From Psoroptes ovis (Eukaryota > Arthropoda > Arachnida > Sarcoptiformes > Psoroptidae): a stretch of DNA of 64,000 nt. Under the pieces are notes generated by a model. It was given only the letters and a program-made list of their open reading frames with translations, searched no databases and was not told the DNA's origin. The position numbers and the translations under genes were made by a program. Positions within the stretch are counted from its first letter, which is position 1, and each line of letters opens with the position of its first letter. The DNA lies in assembly GCA_002943765.1 (NCBI GenBank), contig PQWQ01000015.1, positions 1,178,001-1,242,000 on the forward strand. The letters run 5' to 3'. Of this stretch, positions 40,901 to 55,200 are shown piece after piece.

Positions 40901-43661
40901 TCCATCGCCATTTATTTGTTTTTGTTTGAATGGACAATGATCATACGATCATGATGATGACGATGATTATTGTTGCCCTTTGTGTATTGAAATAAATATT
41001 TAATCGAATATCGAGAAAAAGATATACGGAAAATACGAAAAAACCCACAAACAAGCATAAGGTCAACTGTTTGTTTATGGACATTTTGGCAAATACAAAT
41101 ACAAATGTGGAATAAGTTTAAGTGAAAAACCACACCAATTTTCGGTTCTCGTTTATTCGTTTATAACTGACCAAATTTCCAATGTTTCTGGCTTTTATTA
41201 TGGATCAAATTTAATTTTGTATCCGAATAATGAAATGGAAAACCTTGAAATTGAAAAATTTCATGCCTAACAAATCGTATAATCGTTCATTAATTGTGCA
41301 CTAAGCAAGCGAAGAGAGAATATCAACGATTCAACTCAATGAATGAGTCAAAAAAAATCATTAAAATAAATAACTGGAAAATTTATTGAAATTTTGGATT
41401 TATTTTTACGAAAAAAAAATTCAATGGATCTTGTGTCATAATAATCATTATTATTATTATTATTACTACTATAACCGGTCAAAAAGCAATACGAAACGCG
41501 TGGTTATATTTATTAGATGTGCACATTGACTCAGTTTCTATTCATCATCAAAATGAAGTGCGTATGTTTTTAGTTCTAAAAAAACAAAAAAAAAATTTCA
41601 CATGGAAACTGCTAAAAGGGATCAAATTACGTAAAGACATATCGTAAATGTGTATAAATACGACAATGAATTGTGAAAAAAAGTATCACATAATGGACCG
41701 ACGGTCCTCAGAATGGATGCAGCACGCAAACTGACATTCTTGTAACCGATTCATTGATTTTTCAAAATGAATTTTAGGGTTTGAACTTTTTTTACTCTCT
41801 CATAGAGTTTGATGGATATTAATTAAAATTGCACTCAAACTAATATTTGCCTTCATTTGATTTCACGAATTTTACCAAAATCTCATTATTGTTGACATGA
41901 GGAACAAACAAGAAATTTGCACTGAAAGCGAATTCAACAGAAAAAAAGATAGATGGAAAGCGAGAAAGGCGTAAAAATAAATTAAAATTAAAGAGCTAAA
42001 CATTTGCTAATGACATGATTTGGATTTTATGGAATTGATCCTGATATATATGAGTGTGGCGATTAAAAGATTTTACAAACCGTGACCAGGAATCGAAGCC
42101 AGAAGAACAAAACGCTCACAAACACTCACACACACGCAAAGACGCTAGAATGTCAATTAAAACAATTAAAAAAAATAATGAAATATGGAATTACACCCAC
42201 ATACGCCAGGCGAACAAAAAAAACAATTAATTGGAATCGTCTGTGAAAAATTGGGAAAAGTGCTTCAATCAATTTCTGATATTCAAATATTTATATGGCG
42301 TATTCTAGATAATGATAATTTGGATGATGATGATGACACATATGTTGTTGTAAAATGAGACACCACCCAAAAATTTTGGTTAAAAGTCAAATTATAAATG
42401 TGAAATTAATTACATAAATTTAACAGAAGGAAAAAAAAAGAATTAAAAAACAATAATAATAATAATTATCATTAAGCGATAAATTTTTAATTAATAAATG
42501 ACCAAGTAAATGAACTTAAAATGACCAAATAATGAATTGAAATGGAAAAAACATTTTTGAAAGAAAAAATGAAATTAAAATGAAATTGAAAAAGGATATG
42601 AACCATTCATTCGATGTTTGAAATGTTTCAAATATTTCAAAAATGATAATTTTCACAATTTCAACCGACTTTTTAACACGGTTTTTATCATTAATAATGG
42701 CTTTCAATAACAACAACAACAACAACAACAAACAAAAATAAAATTTAAAAATGACATTTGGATCATTATATGATGATGATCATTTTCAACAAAAATAAAA
42801 AATTCATTAATATTAATAATATAATGAATTTTAATAATAATGATAATAATAATGACAACTTGTCAATAATTAAAATTGGTGAAAATGATAATAATAATAA
42901 TAATAATAATAGAATAAAATGAAATGAAAATGTTGTCATCATTCGTGACCGTGTTTTTCGCTGGTGTTTCAACAAATTCAATTCCTGAATTATCAAATTC
43001 TCATTTCAACAAATAAATTTTTTAATATATATGCACACCCACTACTGAGTTGCACTACTACAGTGCAAATTATCTGCATTTGCTTATTTGTTTGACATGC
43101 TAATGATTATTATCAATAAATAATTATAATAATCAAAAATAATAATGGTCAAAATATTAATTTTACTCGAAAAAAATATGGAAAAAAATTGATAATAATA
43201 ATTCTTTATTGATAATAAAATAATGATCATACAAAAAATGGTTACGAAACAAAAACAAATGAACAAACACACACATGAACTGAACCAAACCACCAGAAAT
43301 ATAAAATTGAATATTCAATCAATCTGATCGATTAGATTGTACTCTCATAGACGACGACCAGAAACAACAATGTGTCATTTGAAATATTTCGTGATTCAAT
43401 ATAATTAATTTGCTAATCATATTCATCATGTTCATTAACAATGAACAAATAAACATTGAAAAATATAAAATTGAAAAACAAATAAATACAATTTGTCGTA
43501 TGTTGTGATATTTGTTTCATATTTGAACTGAAAATGAGGATCTGAAATTGAAATAAATTCATTTTTTTGTTCAATGCTTTGAAGCCATGTGAAATTGATA
43601 TTTTGATATTCAATGAATTGTTATTGAAACACACAAAACAAAATAAAACTTTAAAACTTAC
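34991..43661. other. AT-rich non-coding stretch, no gene seen
   Basis: No supported coding frame. Dense ATTA/TAAT words (homeodomain core sites) occur at about 35283-35370, though base composition alone may explain them. A TATAAATA word at 41653-41660 is followed by GGACCGACGGTCC, a perfect short palindrome, at 41695-41707. Confidence 0.55.
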
Positions 43662-43686
43662 CAATATGAAAAAAATGAGTGTGGAT
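43662..43686 (-). other. candidate untranslated exon ending in a strong donor
   Basis: On the minus strand TATTG|GTAAGTTT is a near-consensus donor (last exon base 43662). The shortest exon starts after TCTAAATCACAG at 43687-43688. Alternatively this is a first exon whose start lies further upstream, towards 43750, where a TATCAGTT initiator-like word occurs. Weak evidence without transcripts. Confidence 0.3.
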
Positions 43687-43949
43687 CTGTGATTTAGATG
43701 GCTTAGAATACACGATCCGTCGTTGGTATTTTGTATTTTGGTAATTGATTTTGTATAACTGATAATAATTCAAGGAAAATTAATTCAAAATTCAATGAAA
43801 CAAGTGCAAAAGATGATGAGAAAAAAATTTTCTTGAAACAAATTAACAACAGAATTTCTATTTTTTTTCAGTGAAAATAAGGTCAAAACAAAATATCTTT
43901 GAAATAAAATTTTTAAAAATTATGAAATTTCTTTTATTTCAATTGGTAA

Positions 43950-44208
43950 TAGGAACTTTATGATTGATTTTTGAGAAATTTTTCATTTTCATTTGAAATT
44001 TTTTAGGAACTTTGGTTACCACTGATGGTATATCGATGATGCTAAACCATATTTTTTATTTTTTGTTGAAAAATTTCACTTTGACTTTTAGGAACTATCA
44101 ATTCAATTATCACATCCAGTTGTTTTTGTTTTATTTTTAAATTTTTTCTTCACATTTCATAGTGAAATTCAATAGGAACTTTGTGTGTTTTGTTATTTAG
44201 GAACTTTT
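43950..44208. promoter_or_regulatory. cluster of five TAGGAACTWT motifs
   Basis: Four exact copies of TAGGAACTTT start at 43950, 44004, 44173 and 44199, and one variant TAGGAACTAT starts at 44089. The sequence between copies is unrelated, so this is not a tandem repeat. The spacing is 54, 85, 84 and 26 bp. It lies 260-550 bp upstream (minus-strand sense) of the candidate exon at 43662. It could be a binding-site cluster; several copies also read as T-rich AG|GAACT, resembling plus-strand splice acceptors. Function unknown. Confidence 0.5.
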
Positions 44209-47200
44209 TGTTTACGAAGATTGAATAAAAAAAATCTGGCTTTGTTTTCTACATTGTTTCTACATTTTTTTTTTTCTGAAATTAAAATCGAAACAAATTG
44301 ATTTCAAAAAATCGATCGATTGATTGATTTGAAAATGAAGAAAAAAAATAATCAAAAAATAAATAAATAAACTGTTGTCAGTGTTATTTCTCTGTTTTGT
44401 TTTTCGGTTTTCGGACATTTAAAAAATGCCAATGGACAACGATTGCTATGAACAACAGCAGCAGCATCGATTTCGATTGCCAAACACACTGTGAAACACA
44501 TGGTCATTTGATATTGTCGTCTGATGTTTTTTTTTGTTTTGTTTTGTTTTGATGCGCTACATTAGATGCGCGATTAATTTTCTTTATTTTTCATTTTTTT
44601 TTTCTTGACTAATTTATGATGGATAGGAGAATATAAAACAAAGAATGCAAAACAAAACGGCATTTAACACAGTTGAAATTATGGTCGAAATTTGATTTGA
44701 TTGAATGAATGGTTGGAAATATTCAAAAACCAAATATTCGAAAACATTTTAATTTCGATCATTGACGAAAACACATTGAAAATTTTTAAATGAATTTTTG
44801 CATTGAAAAAAAATTAAGAAAAGAAACAGGAAAAATCCTGGGACCGGTTGCTGTGAATTTCAGCTGCTGTTGTTGTTGCTGCTGCGTGCTACGTGTTACG
44901 ATGTAAATTGAACGATGATCATTGAATGCGGAGAACGAAACTTGAACGTGAAAAAATTGAAAAAAAATTGAAAATCACTGACAAAATTTCAATGAAGCAA
45001 AATTCACTTTCGAAATTTACTTGTATAAAGCCAGTACCGGTTCACATACAAACATCATCAAACCAACATAATCAAATCATGTTTTTTAAAATAAAAGTTT
45101 TCAATGTTTTCGGTGTCTGTTCGGCACAGCAGCCAAACGGCAACTGAAAATGTTGGATGCCCGAAATGAAAAAAAAAATTCAAAAATGCAAAAAAAATGG
45201 CAAAGATTGGGTGCGCACGTTATTTGAGATTTCAAATAATGATTTCAATGATGATGATGATGATGGAAATGAGAATGAATGAATGATGAATTTTTTATAA
45301 TTTGTTCATTAGTAGATTCATTGATTTTACATACACATACAAACACACAGACTCATATATACATAAGTGCAGAATATGGGTAAAAATGGTTCATTTTATT
45401 TTATTATTTTTGTTTGTAGACGAAATTTTTCACAGTAAAGCACCAACATATACAGACACAGACAAACAAGCAATTGTTTGTGCATGTTTGAAAGTCAGAA
45501 AGCAAATGAAATAATAATGAAAATAATAATAATAATAATGATGATGTTGATGATTATTATTAAAAAAAAAACCGTTAATGGAAAATATTTTGAAAATTTC
45601 AAACAACATTTAAATTGATGCCACTAGCAATCGAGAGATCTAAATTGTATCCAAATTTCATTATATATAATTGGAACATTCATTTTGGAACACAAAATAA
45701 GTATGAAAATATGAGAAAAATATACATTAAAACAAATGTAAATGAAAAAAAATAAATAAATACACGCGATTTTTACTTTTGATGATTCAAAAAAAAATCC
45801 TAATAAATGAATGAATGAATGCAAATAATAATGATCCAAAAATTGATGTTTGCATTATATAGCCGAAATTAAATTCAACCAAACACAACAACAATACAGC
45901 AATTACAACTGTGAATATATGTGTGTTTTGTGAAATATTGAAATGAATTTTTTTTCTCGATGTGGAACTATGAATATATTCAAATGGAAACGATTTTTTG
46001 ATTCATATTAGCGATCGCGATTCGTACACCCTTTTTGAAGCAGCAGCAGCTGAAATTTACATCAAATACTGCTGCTGCTGCTGCTGCTAATATATATTAA
46101 TGGCGCCCAAAAATTTGCATGTTTCATGTACCGAAATGAATAAACGAAATGAGAAGGAAATAAACGGAAAAATAAATAGTGGAAGATGCCTAACGGTTCA
46201 AACCAAATAATGAAAAAAATTTTTTTATTTGATTTTGATTTTTTTTTCATTTTATTATTAATAATAATGAAATATATTTCAAAAAATAATAGGAAAATCC
46301 ATAGATTTTGTATTTTTTTCTTTGCGTACGCAATTTGCATGTGCATTTCTATACAGTTAGTCTCTATGTGTTTCGCTAGATGGTTTGTGCTCATCATCAT
46401 CATCATCATTATTAAATATATTTAAATTATTAAATTGTATTCATCATTTTGTATGATTCTTGTATGATTTAAACAAGAAAAAGAAGAAGAAACGGATGTC
46501 ATAATAATAATAATACATTAGAATATACTTTGAGATATATATTAAAACACCAGAAACATTTAATTGTGACACGCGCTCTAGTGGTACTGATTGTAATTAT
46601 TATCACTATTATTTCAAAGCAAATAATTAAATAGATAAAGAATCAAAAGCAAAAGAATCGGGAAAAAATTCATTAATTTTCAAAATGAAAATTACAATTC
46701 ATTTGCAACTCCAGGCCCATGTTTTGGTTGGGGTTATATATGTTGAAGATATATCATGTATTATTTGCATGTGTACAACAATGATTATTATATATATCTC
46801 TCGAACGAATGAATTTGAAATAGCTAAAACTGAATGAAAATTTTCATTCATTAAGTTAATTAGTTTTTTTTCTTTCTCCATTCATCCATTCATTCATTAC
46901 GTAATGAAAAAGATGGGAAAAATAAATTAAAATCGAGAAAAGCAAAACCTCATAGCAAAATAATTAAAGCTGGTGGAGCTTGTTCGCTTGTTCATTCATT
47001 TATTCTGTTTTATTTCATTAATTTAGATTCATTTCATTAATTTATATTCGCATTTACATTCACATTCAATTCAAGTTTTAATCTAAAATTCAAAATAGAG
47101 ACAGATATTCATTCGGTCGGCGCAATAGAATTAATACGCCTCGTACAAACACATGCACAGGCACACTGCATTACATTCATTTGTCTATTCATTTTGTCAA

Positions 47201-50200
47201 TTCATTTGTATTCATTTGTATATAGTGTAAATTAATTAATTACAGAAAAAAATGATAATTAACATAAATAATTTTTAATGAAGAATTATGAAAATTTTTT
47301 GATCGAAACAATAGGATTTCGACCAGAAAATGATTGAAATTCAGTCAAATTTCACAATTTTCAATTGAAAAAATCAAATAAATATTTTCCCTGACAAAAA
47401 CTATTACGCCATCTGAAATTTAATTCGGAAAAAAATAATTTTAAAATGAAATCAAATAAAATCAAATATGAATTAACGAATTATATTTCAATTGGCATTT
47501 TCATATTAAGATTCTTCAATCGAGAAAAAATGAAAGAAAAATGTAAATATAATTAAGAAAAATAAATGAAATTTTACATTTTCATCTTCGTTTTGCTTGA
47601 AGAATTTCAAAAATTATTTTTTAAAACGGAAACATTAATCATATCCTGTGCACACACACACACACACATATCATCTGCATACTCGGATACACAAAGACAA
47701 ATACAGATACAGCACACAAACACACGGACATATATAATAATGATGGAAATAATCATCAGAATCAAAGTAAAAAATAATCAAATGGAAATTTGTAAAATGA
47801 AATAAAATAAAAATGAAAAAAGACATAGAAGCATTAAAACAAATTAAGAATTTTTCAAAAAAAAGTGAAATTGAAATTGAAATGAAATGAAATAAGAATC
47901 TGCTAGTCATGCGTCAATTTTCAATTGGAAACAACAAAAAATTTTAAAACAAAATTTTAAAATTTTAAAATTTTTCATTCATTCATTCATTTATTCTATG
48001 CGCTTGATTCAAATTTGATTCGCGATTCTTTTTGTCTTTTGAACCAGCAAACGAACGATGATGATACACACGTAGCAGCAGCAGCAGCATGTACGAGATG
48101 TGTTCAAATGTAAAAATAAAAAAAAAAATTTGTGAATTATAAAATAATAATAAAACTAATATTAATGAAATTTTTTTTCTTTTTTTTTTGGAGGGAGTAA
48201 TGGTAACATACACACACACATTAATATATATTAGAATCTAAAATTTTCAAATTGTGAATGATCATCGTAGTAATAATCAGCAAAAATTTGTGTAAAAAAT
48301 TTATGGAAAATTCATGTGTACACCATACACTTTACACACGAAAAAACACACCAAGGCAAATACGGGCGTCGTCGTCGTATCGATGTGTGTCCGTTTGAAA
48401 TGCATTTGGGTAAAATATAAGGTCCATCCATACCAGATACAGGATACAGCATCATCATCATTACAAAAAACATAGAAATCTAAATGATAATTATAATTGA
48501 AATTAATGAAATTTTCAATTTTTTTTGGGTTTTTTTCTGAGGTTGCCACTCTCTTGATACATCATGATTCTGTGATCATTTCTATGAGCATTTTTCATGA
48601 CCAAATTACTTTTTTGATAATTTCTTTGATAATTTTCATTATTATTTCATTAACAATTTCATTAATAATATAATTATCACCAGTAGTACATGCGTATGTA
48701 ACTCTCTGAAAAATAATTGAGAATCTAATGATTTCCCAATATCTTTCAAATAATTTTATTAATTATTAAAATCGACAGAAGCCGATTGTGCTTGAATATT
48801 GAACAATTGTCGCGCAATGCAAATTCAAAAAATTTGAAGAACATTTTGAATAAAATAAATGAATTATTTCGTGAAATAAAAATGCGTCATCCTGTGGATG
48901 AAATTTAAAATGTTTTGAAAACTATTTTGCTTGAAATCTGGTTGGTGCTGGATGCTCTAAAATACTGGTTTTGCTTGAATAATTACGTTTCATTTGCATA
49001 CGCACACAAACAAGCCCATTAGTCGCGTATTGATTTTAATCGTTTTCAAGTTTTTTGAAAAATTTAAAGTTAAAATTTCAACATAATGGATGGCGCCATT
49101 TGTTTGTATTTCAAATTTTCAAATATTTTTTTTTTTGGTTAAAATGATCGAGAAATGATGTTTCAGTTCTTCATATTTATTCTTTGATTTATGTGTAAGA
49201 AATTGTATCAAAAAACAAATTGAAATTTGAAATCAGAAATAGTGCATGTGTTGTTCCAGGAACAGACACCATAGACTACTGCTGAGGGTGAATGAATGGC
49301 AATGAGACAGAAATGGAAACAAAACCGGCAAAACAAAATAAAGAAAAACGAAGAAATTCAAAGCCGTAAAATGTGATTTTCTCCAAACAAACGACAATAA
49401 TAAATAAATGAAAATAACAACATTTTCCAACAGCAGCATTTCGCAACAAACATTTAACATTACATCACAACACTACATCTGTGATTCAAAGTCTAGACAC
49501 ACATTTGGCGATCTGAGAAAGCATTCTAAGAAGAAAATTGTTTCCAAAAATGATTTTTGCACGCTTTGAATCATGTATTGAATGTAATTCAAGTAAATGA
49601 GAAATAAATTAAAGATTTTCAAGTTCAACTGAGGAGAAATCGAAGAAATTGCGACAAATTTCCTTTAATTTTTGAGTTAAGTAAAGAGGAACCTGGAATA
49701 TCTGAACCTGTAATTAAATTATAGGAGAAAAATAATTTTTAATTATTATCATCATCAACAGCAAAAATGATGATTAATAATAATGATAATTATAATTATA
49801 AAACATCTTTTTAATTTATATGTGTATTTAATGTAATATTTTGGTGAATTTATTCCATTCTTCGATGATAATGTATATCAAATCTGTTCATGAGTGTGTG
49901 TATGTGTGTGCGATCACGTTTTATTTTCATTTTTTCAATGATAAGGAATGAAATGCAAAAGAAAGAATTGAAAGATTATTGAAAATGAATGAATGATTCA
50001 ATCTATATAATTATTATTATATTTGAAGAAATTGAAATTGAAATAGGAAAAACTAATTTATTAAAAAAAAATATCTGAAATAATCAAGATTGTTTTGTTG
50101 ATATTTTGGCTGTTGTTTGTTTGGTAGACGCACACAATTAAAACACTCATTGAAACGCATACACACACACGCATCAATATATAATTAAATGTCATTATCA

Positions 50201-51361
50201 TTAACAAAATGAAATAAAATTTGAATAAATACAAAAAACAATAAAAGATGAATGATTAGATAGATAGACATATATAAGACATAAGAAATTTCATTGGTAA
50301 TAATTCTGAAGAATATTATTGCATTTGTGCACCGACAGACACACACACACATACACATATACACCGACAATACAAAGCAAAATATATAATATTCCAGACA
50401 AATGCACGAATTTTTCTCTTCAAAAAAATCGTGAAAAATTTGTAATTTTATTCCTTATTTTGCTTTAAATTTATTTTTTCTTGTTTCAACATTGAAAATC
50501 GATATTCTTCAATTCATTAACTTGAAATAAAGATAATAATAATAATGATACTAAAATCAATTGAATTGATTAATAATTATAAAATGATTTATAATTATTA
50601 TCGTTATCGTTATCATTATCATTAATATCGTTACTATAATTGTAATTATTATTGTTTTTTTTTCATTATTATTATTTCTCTAATTTCAAAAAAAAAAAAA
50701 AAAATAATGATAATTATAATTATTATTATTATCATGAATTAAATGAAGAATAATATAAGATGATGAGAATGTGCACATCAACAAACAACAGCAACAACAA
50801 ATTATTCAATTGTTTTTCAATTGAAATTCGTATTTCGATTTCAAATTTCAATTAATTACAACTGCACCGAAAGAATCTTTGAATATTATGTTCATTGAAT
50901 TTTTGTGCAATTGGGCGTCATTTGGATTTTTTTTTCTGCTTCGTATTTGAATTTTGATTTGGGTGCCATTTAATTAAAAATTAAATGAAGTAAAATGATG
51001 ATGATGATGATGATAAAGAGCAAGAAGAAATTATACATTTTGATTGATTGATTGATTTCAAATGAAAATAATGATAATAATAATGAGAATAATGAACATT
51101 ATAAATACGAAATCAATAGTCATTTTGCAATTTAATAATAATAATAATGATTATGATTATAATTTGATTAACTATTTCGTTTTTTGGGGTCCAAAAAAAG
51201 AATAAAGAAATAGAAATAAAACAGATAGACAGAAAGAACATTCATTGTATAATTATTATTTGATTTAGAATTCTTAAACATAAAAATAATTATTATTTAT
51301 ATTTGATTGTATTGATTAAATTAATTTAATTTTGAATTAATTTTTTATTTTGATTTCTTTT
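44209..51361. other. AT-rich non-coding stretch, no gene seen
   Basis: No convincing coding frame. It holds CAG/CTG tracts near 44455, 44866-44886, 46039-46087 and 48075, (CA)n runs near 47650 and 50340, an (ATC)n at 46391-46409, and AT-rich TTATCG/ATTATC repeats near 50596-50625. Confidence 0.55.
46039..46087. repeat. opposed CAG and CTG tracts forming an inverted pair
   Basis: AGCAGCAGCAGCT at 46039-46051 faces TGCTGCTGCTGCTGCTGC at 46070-46087 across a spacer of about 18 bp. The two tracts are complementary, so one strand or a transcript can fold into a GC-rich stem of 12 or more pairs. Confidence 0.85.
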
Positions 51362-51581
51362 AGACGATTCAAAGAGGTCTTTTTTCAAGGAGGGTTCGAT
51401 TAAAAGCATTGAATCGATCTTCCAATCTCCTCTAAAGTGCATAGAATACAAAAGAAGAAAAACATCTTTGGTTCATCTTAAGCTTCGAGAAAAAAAGAAA
51501 GAAATTCAATGAAACAATTTACAATAATAATAATAAAGATCAGATCAGAAGAACAAAAAAAAAAAAAAAAAAAAAAAAAAA
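51362..51581 (+). mobile_element. possible processed retroposon with poly(A) tail
   Basis: AATAAA at 51532-51537 is followed 17 nt later by 27 uninterrupted A residues (51555-51581), the layout of a reverse-transcribed polyadenylated transcript. The body (about 51362-51490) is less repetitive than its surroundings and can fold: TCGATT pairs with AATCGA, nested between GGAG and CTCC. GGTTCGATTAA near 51394 partly resembles a tRNA-type B box, which would suggest a SINE. No target duplication or source gene is identified, and the left boundary is a guess. Confidence 0.3.
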
Positions 51582-52204
51582 TTAACACAAATTATTATTC
51601 ATCAAACAAATTTTACCGAAAAAATTAATGCAAAAATTTTTAAAAACAAAAATAAAAAAATAAAAAACATTATTATTATTTCAATGATTTAATATTTTTA
51701 CAAAGCAAAAAAAAATTCAAATTCAAAAAAGAAAAACATCACAAAACTCACACTATGTCGCCAATCAATGCATTACATTATTTATTAATGTAGTTTGAAT
51801 GATAATTAATGAGATTTGAATTTGAATTTTTTATTTTTATTTCATTTTCAATTTGATTTCTTTTATACAAAGATGTTATTTTTTTTCCTTTCTTCATTTA
51901 AATTCATTATTTAAAACTTGTTCATTTACCATTATTTCGAAATATTTTGGAATCAAGCAATCAAACAACGAAAAAATTAAATAAAATAACTTGAACAAAG
52001 AGACATAGAGACAAACAAACCAAATCTAAATATTTTCATTTTAAAATTTTTATACTTAAAAATCAAGGAAAATAAATGAAAGAAAAAAGATGTTCACACA
52101 AGTACACAAATAAACTTAGCACCTAATTGCTATTCACATTTAATTAATCTTTTTCAGATTCATTCATTTTATTATCATTATTTGTTGTATTCATGTTTGG
52201 CAAT

Positions 52205-52206
<2 letters not shown>

Positions 52207-52235
<29 letters not shown>
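52207..52235. repeat. poly(T) run, 29 nt
   Basis: The longest homopolymer in the window, in opposite orientation to the A27 run at 51555-51581 and about 625 bp from it. Confidence 0.95.
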
Positions 52236-55200
52236 GAAAATGCATTAAACAACATATTACAACAGCAGAAACAATCCGATAATACGCTTACAAAAAAATT
52301 TATTGATTGGACATTAAATTTTTTTCTGTTTTTTTGTTTTAAATTTTTCTTTAAAATTTTCTTAAAGTTTTCAAAAAATTAAATCGTACAAAAAAAGAAA
52401 TCGTACGTTGGAAAATGGAATAACATGAAATAAAATGGGATAAAATCAAACATTTTTCTTTACTTTTTTTCGTAATCAAATAAAATTTCAAAATTCAATA
52501 ATAATGTTTGTATGATATGTTTAATCATATATAAAACAGTGAAAACATTCAAAAAGTTCAGAGCAAAATTTTAATCCTTCGCCATTGGTTGGCTCGTTGT
52601 TTGATGATTTTATTATCATTATTTTATCAGTGTATTTTATCTGTAATATCATTGGTTGTTGTTTTTGTGTGCATTTCTATTTAACTGATTTGTAAAAGCA
52701 CACACACACGCACACTGATAATAGAATTTTCATTTGGAATATATAATATTCTGTTTGACAACAACAAGAATATTCTCTAATTAAGGCGGGCTACTAATTA
52801 ATTCCGAAACAAAAATAACAGCGACAATATTCAAATGGTAATACTGAATGAATGAATGAATGAAACAAAGAGTAAAACTTGAACATTTAGAAATTAAATT
52901 CTGTGTATTAGAATATTCTGTGTATTCTAATAATCGTATGCATTTTGTATAGTTTTGCGCGATGTAATTTGGGCGGAAACTATGTGAATTGCGTAAATAT
53001 ATTACTAATTAAAATTTTTTGCTTTTAATTACAAATAGTAAATGAATGAATATCTGTGGTGTGTTTTGCATGTTATCCAATGATCGTGCACTATCAACAA
53101 GAATCACTGAAAATGCGCCGAATCTCATTAAAAATTTCCATTGCATATAAATGCATGCAAATATATAGATTTGAAACGCTGTGAAAAACCAAAAAACAAA
53201 GGCAAATTTTCATTTCACAAAAATTAATGAGAATTTATGTTTGCAATTGCATATTTTATATTCTCTTAGTCAAAGCAAAAAAAACCCTAATGAAAAATGT
53301 TAAAATTGATGATGATGATGATGATTATGATGAAAATGAAAATGAAAATGAAACTACCTCTAAAATTTGACAAAAATTGGAAAGTTCCATCATCAAAATT
53401 AAATACAAAAAGTTGATGACTATTATTATTATTATTATGATATAAATGATGCGGCGAATGGATGTTTTAAAACATGGCAAAAAATCATAAAAATTTCACT
53501 ACTTTGCTCTGCATTTAAACAAAAAGAAAAAAACTATTCCAACATTTCCAATAGAAATAAATAATTAATGATGTTAACGAATGAAACAAAAGCCTACAAA
53601 TACTAATAATAATGGCAAAATCAAAAGTAGTAGTCACAAAATGAGTGAATAATCATGCAAAACAATAGCATTTTCAATGATGATGATGATGAAACATTAT
53701 GCGATGCAAACTGATATCAAGAATAATAATGAAACATTGTCTATGTGATTTGTCTAATTAATGAATTATTATTATTATTATTATATCATCGAAAATGTTA
53801 AAATGAATGAGAATGAATGAATGAAAGGCAGTCATGTCTTTGCATACATTCACTAATGAATCCTATAGCGAGAGCTTGAAAACACAGAATACACAACACG
53901 CAAATCAAACATCTTCTACCCTGAACCAAAACCGAAAACCAAACGGTAACTTTTGGCCCCACCAAATATTTGATTTCATTTTATGATGACATTGTCGAAA
54001 AATGAACGAATGTTTGAATGATGTTGTAATTTTAATGTTAATTTTTCAAATTTTAAAAAAATGACAATTAATGTTTGAAGCGAAAAACGAAAAAAGAAAA
54101 GAAAATTTCAAAGAATTTCAACTTTGAATTTAATTCAATTGAATGCAATTAAAATTTTATAATTTTGACAATCGATTTTTTTTTTTGCTTTTCATTTCGC
54201 TGTTTTTCGGTAATTTGACAATTTTTACCGTTGATTTTCACCATTTCTCATTGATTTTTGCCGAATCGTAATTTTTCTTCCGAATTAAAAATTTGAAATT
54301 TCAAAATACAACAAATTTCACTTTACTTGACAACGACAACAACAATGTGATTGCACAACAGCAACATAATGATAATTGTATTATTGTTGTTGTTTGGGAA
54401 AATTTGAAATTTTTAAATGAGAAATACAAAAAAAAATCCGAAACATTAAAATTTCCGGCCATAAAGTACAATATGACCACACACATATTGTAAATATCAA
54501 TAAATTATTGAATCGAATTCTCATTTCATTTTTCGAAATAAAATTTCTAAATAATCTACCAATTCATATCCAATTTGATATGAATAATTAATAACGTCGA
54601 AAAAAAATTGATTGAAAACGGAAAATGAATGAAAAATAGATTCACACACCAACAAAAAACTCACACAGCAACGAATATTTGCAATGGAAAAATATTTTTC
54701 TCAAAAAAATGAATTTGCTTTGATCAATCTCTAATTGGATTTATACGATAAATTTTCTACAAATTATTATTACTGGAATTTATACAAGTATTTTGATCAA
54801 AAATATGATTCATAGTACGATTCATCAATGAAAAAATTGTGGTGTGAAATTAAATTAATGAAATTAATGAATGAATGAATGAAATTACAATTTTCAGCCA
54901 CCACAAACGAACAATTCCTACATTGGATTCATTCATTTACTTTTGATTAATTTCAAAAAATTTCTTTTTAAAATTGTAAAAAAAATATAAATTTATATTT
55001 GACTAATTAGTAAAAATGTTTGAACTGAATTAAAGGTGTGTCATTGATTATCATTATTCATTGATTGATTGATTGTGTGTGTGTGTGATTATTTCATTAT
55101 CACAATTATAATCATCAATATTATCAAATTGTAATTATTTTTTTTTTTTTTCGATGTAACTAATCAATGAATTGCTTGATATTTTTCAGATTTTTTGAGA

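Noticed and set aside
41653..41707. TATAAATA followed by a palindrome GGACCGACGGTCC, possible core promoter
   Set aside because: No coding frame or splice donor follows on the plus strand and TATA words are common at this base composition.
42075..42110. tRNA T-arm-like sequence on the minus strand (GGCTTCGATTCC)
   Set aside because: The T stem has a C:C mismatch at its closing pair, and no matching acceptor stem, D arm or anticodon arm can be found upstream.
44926..45147. 73-codon plus-strand frame starting at ATG
   Set aside because: Lys/Ile-rich start and repeat-like middle, no homolog recognised; treated as chance.
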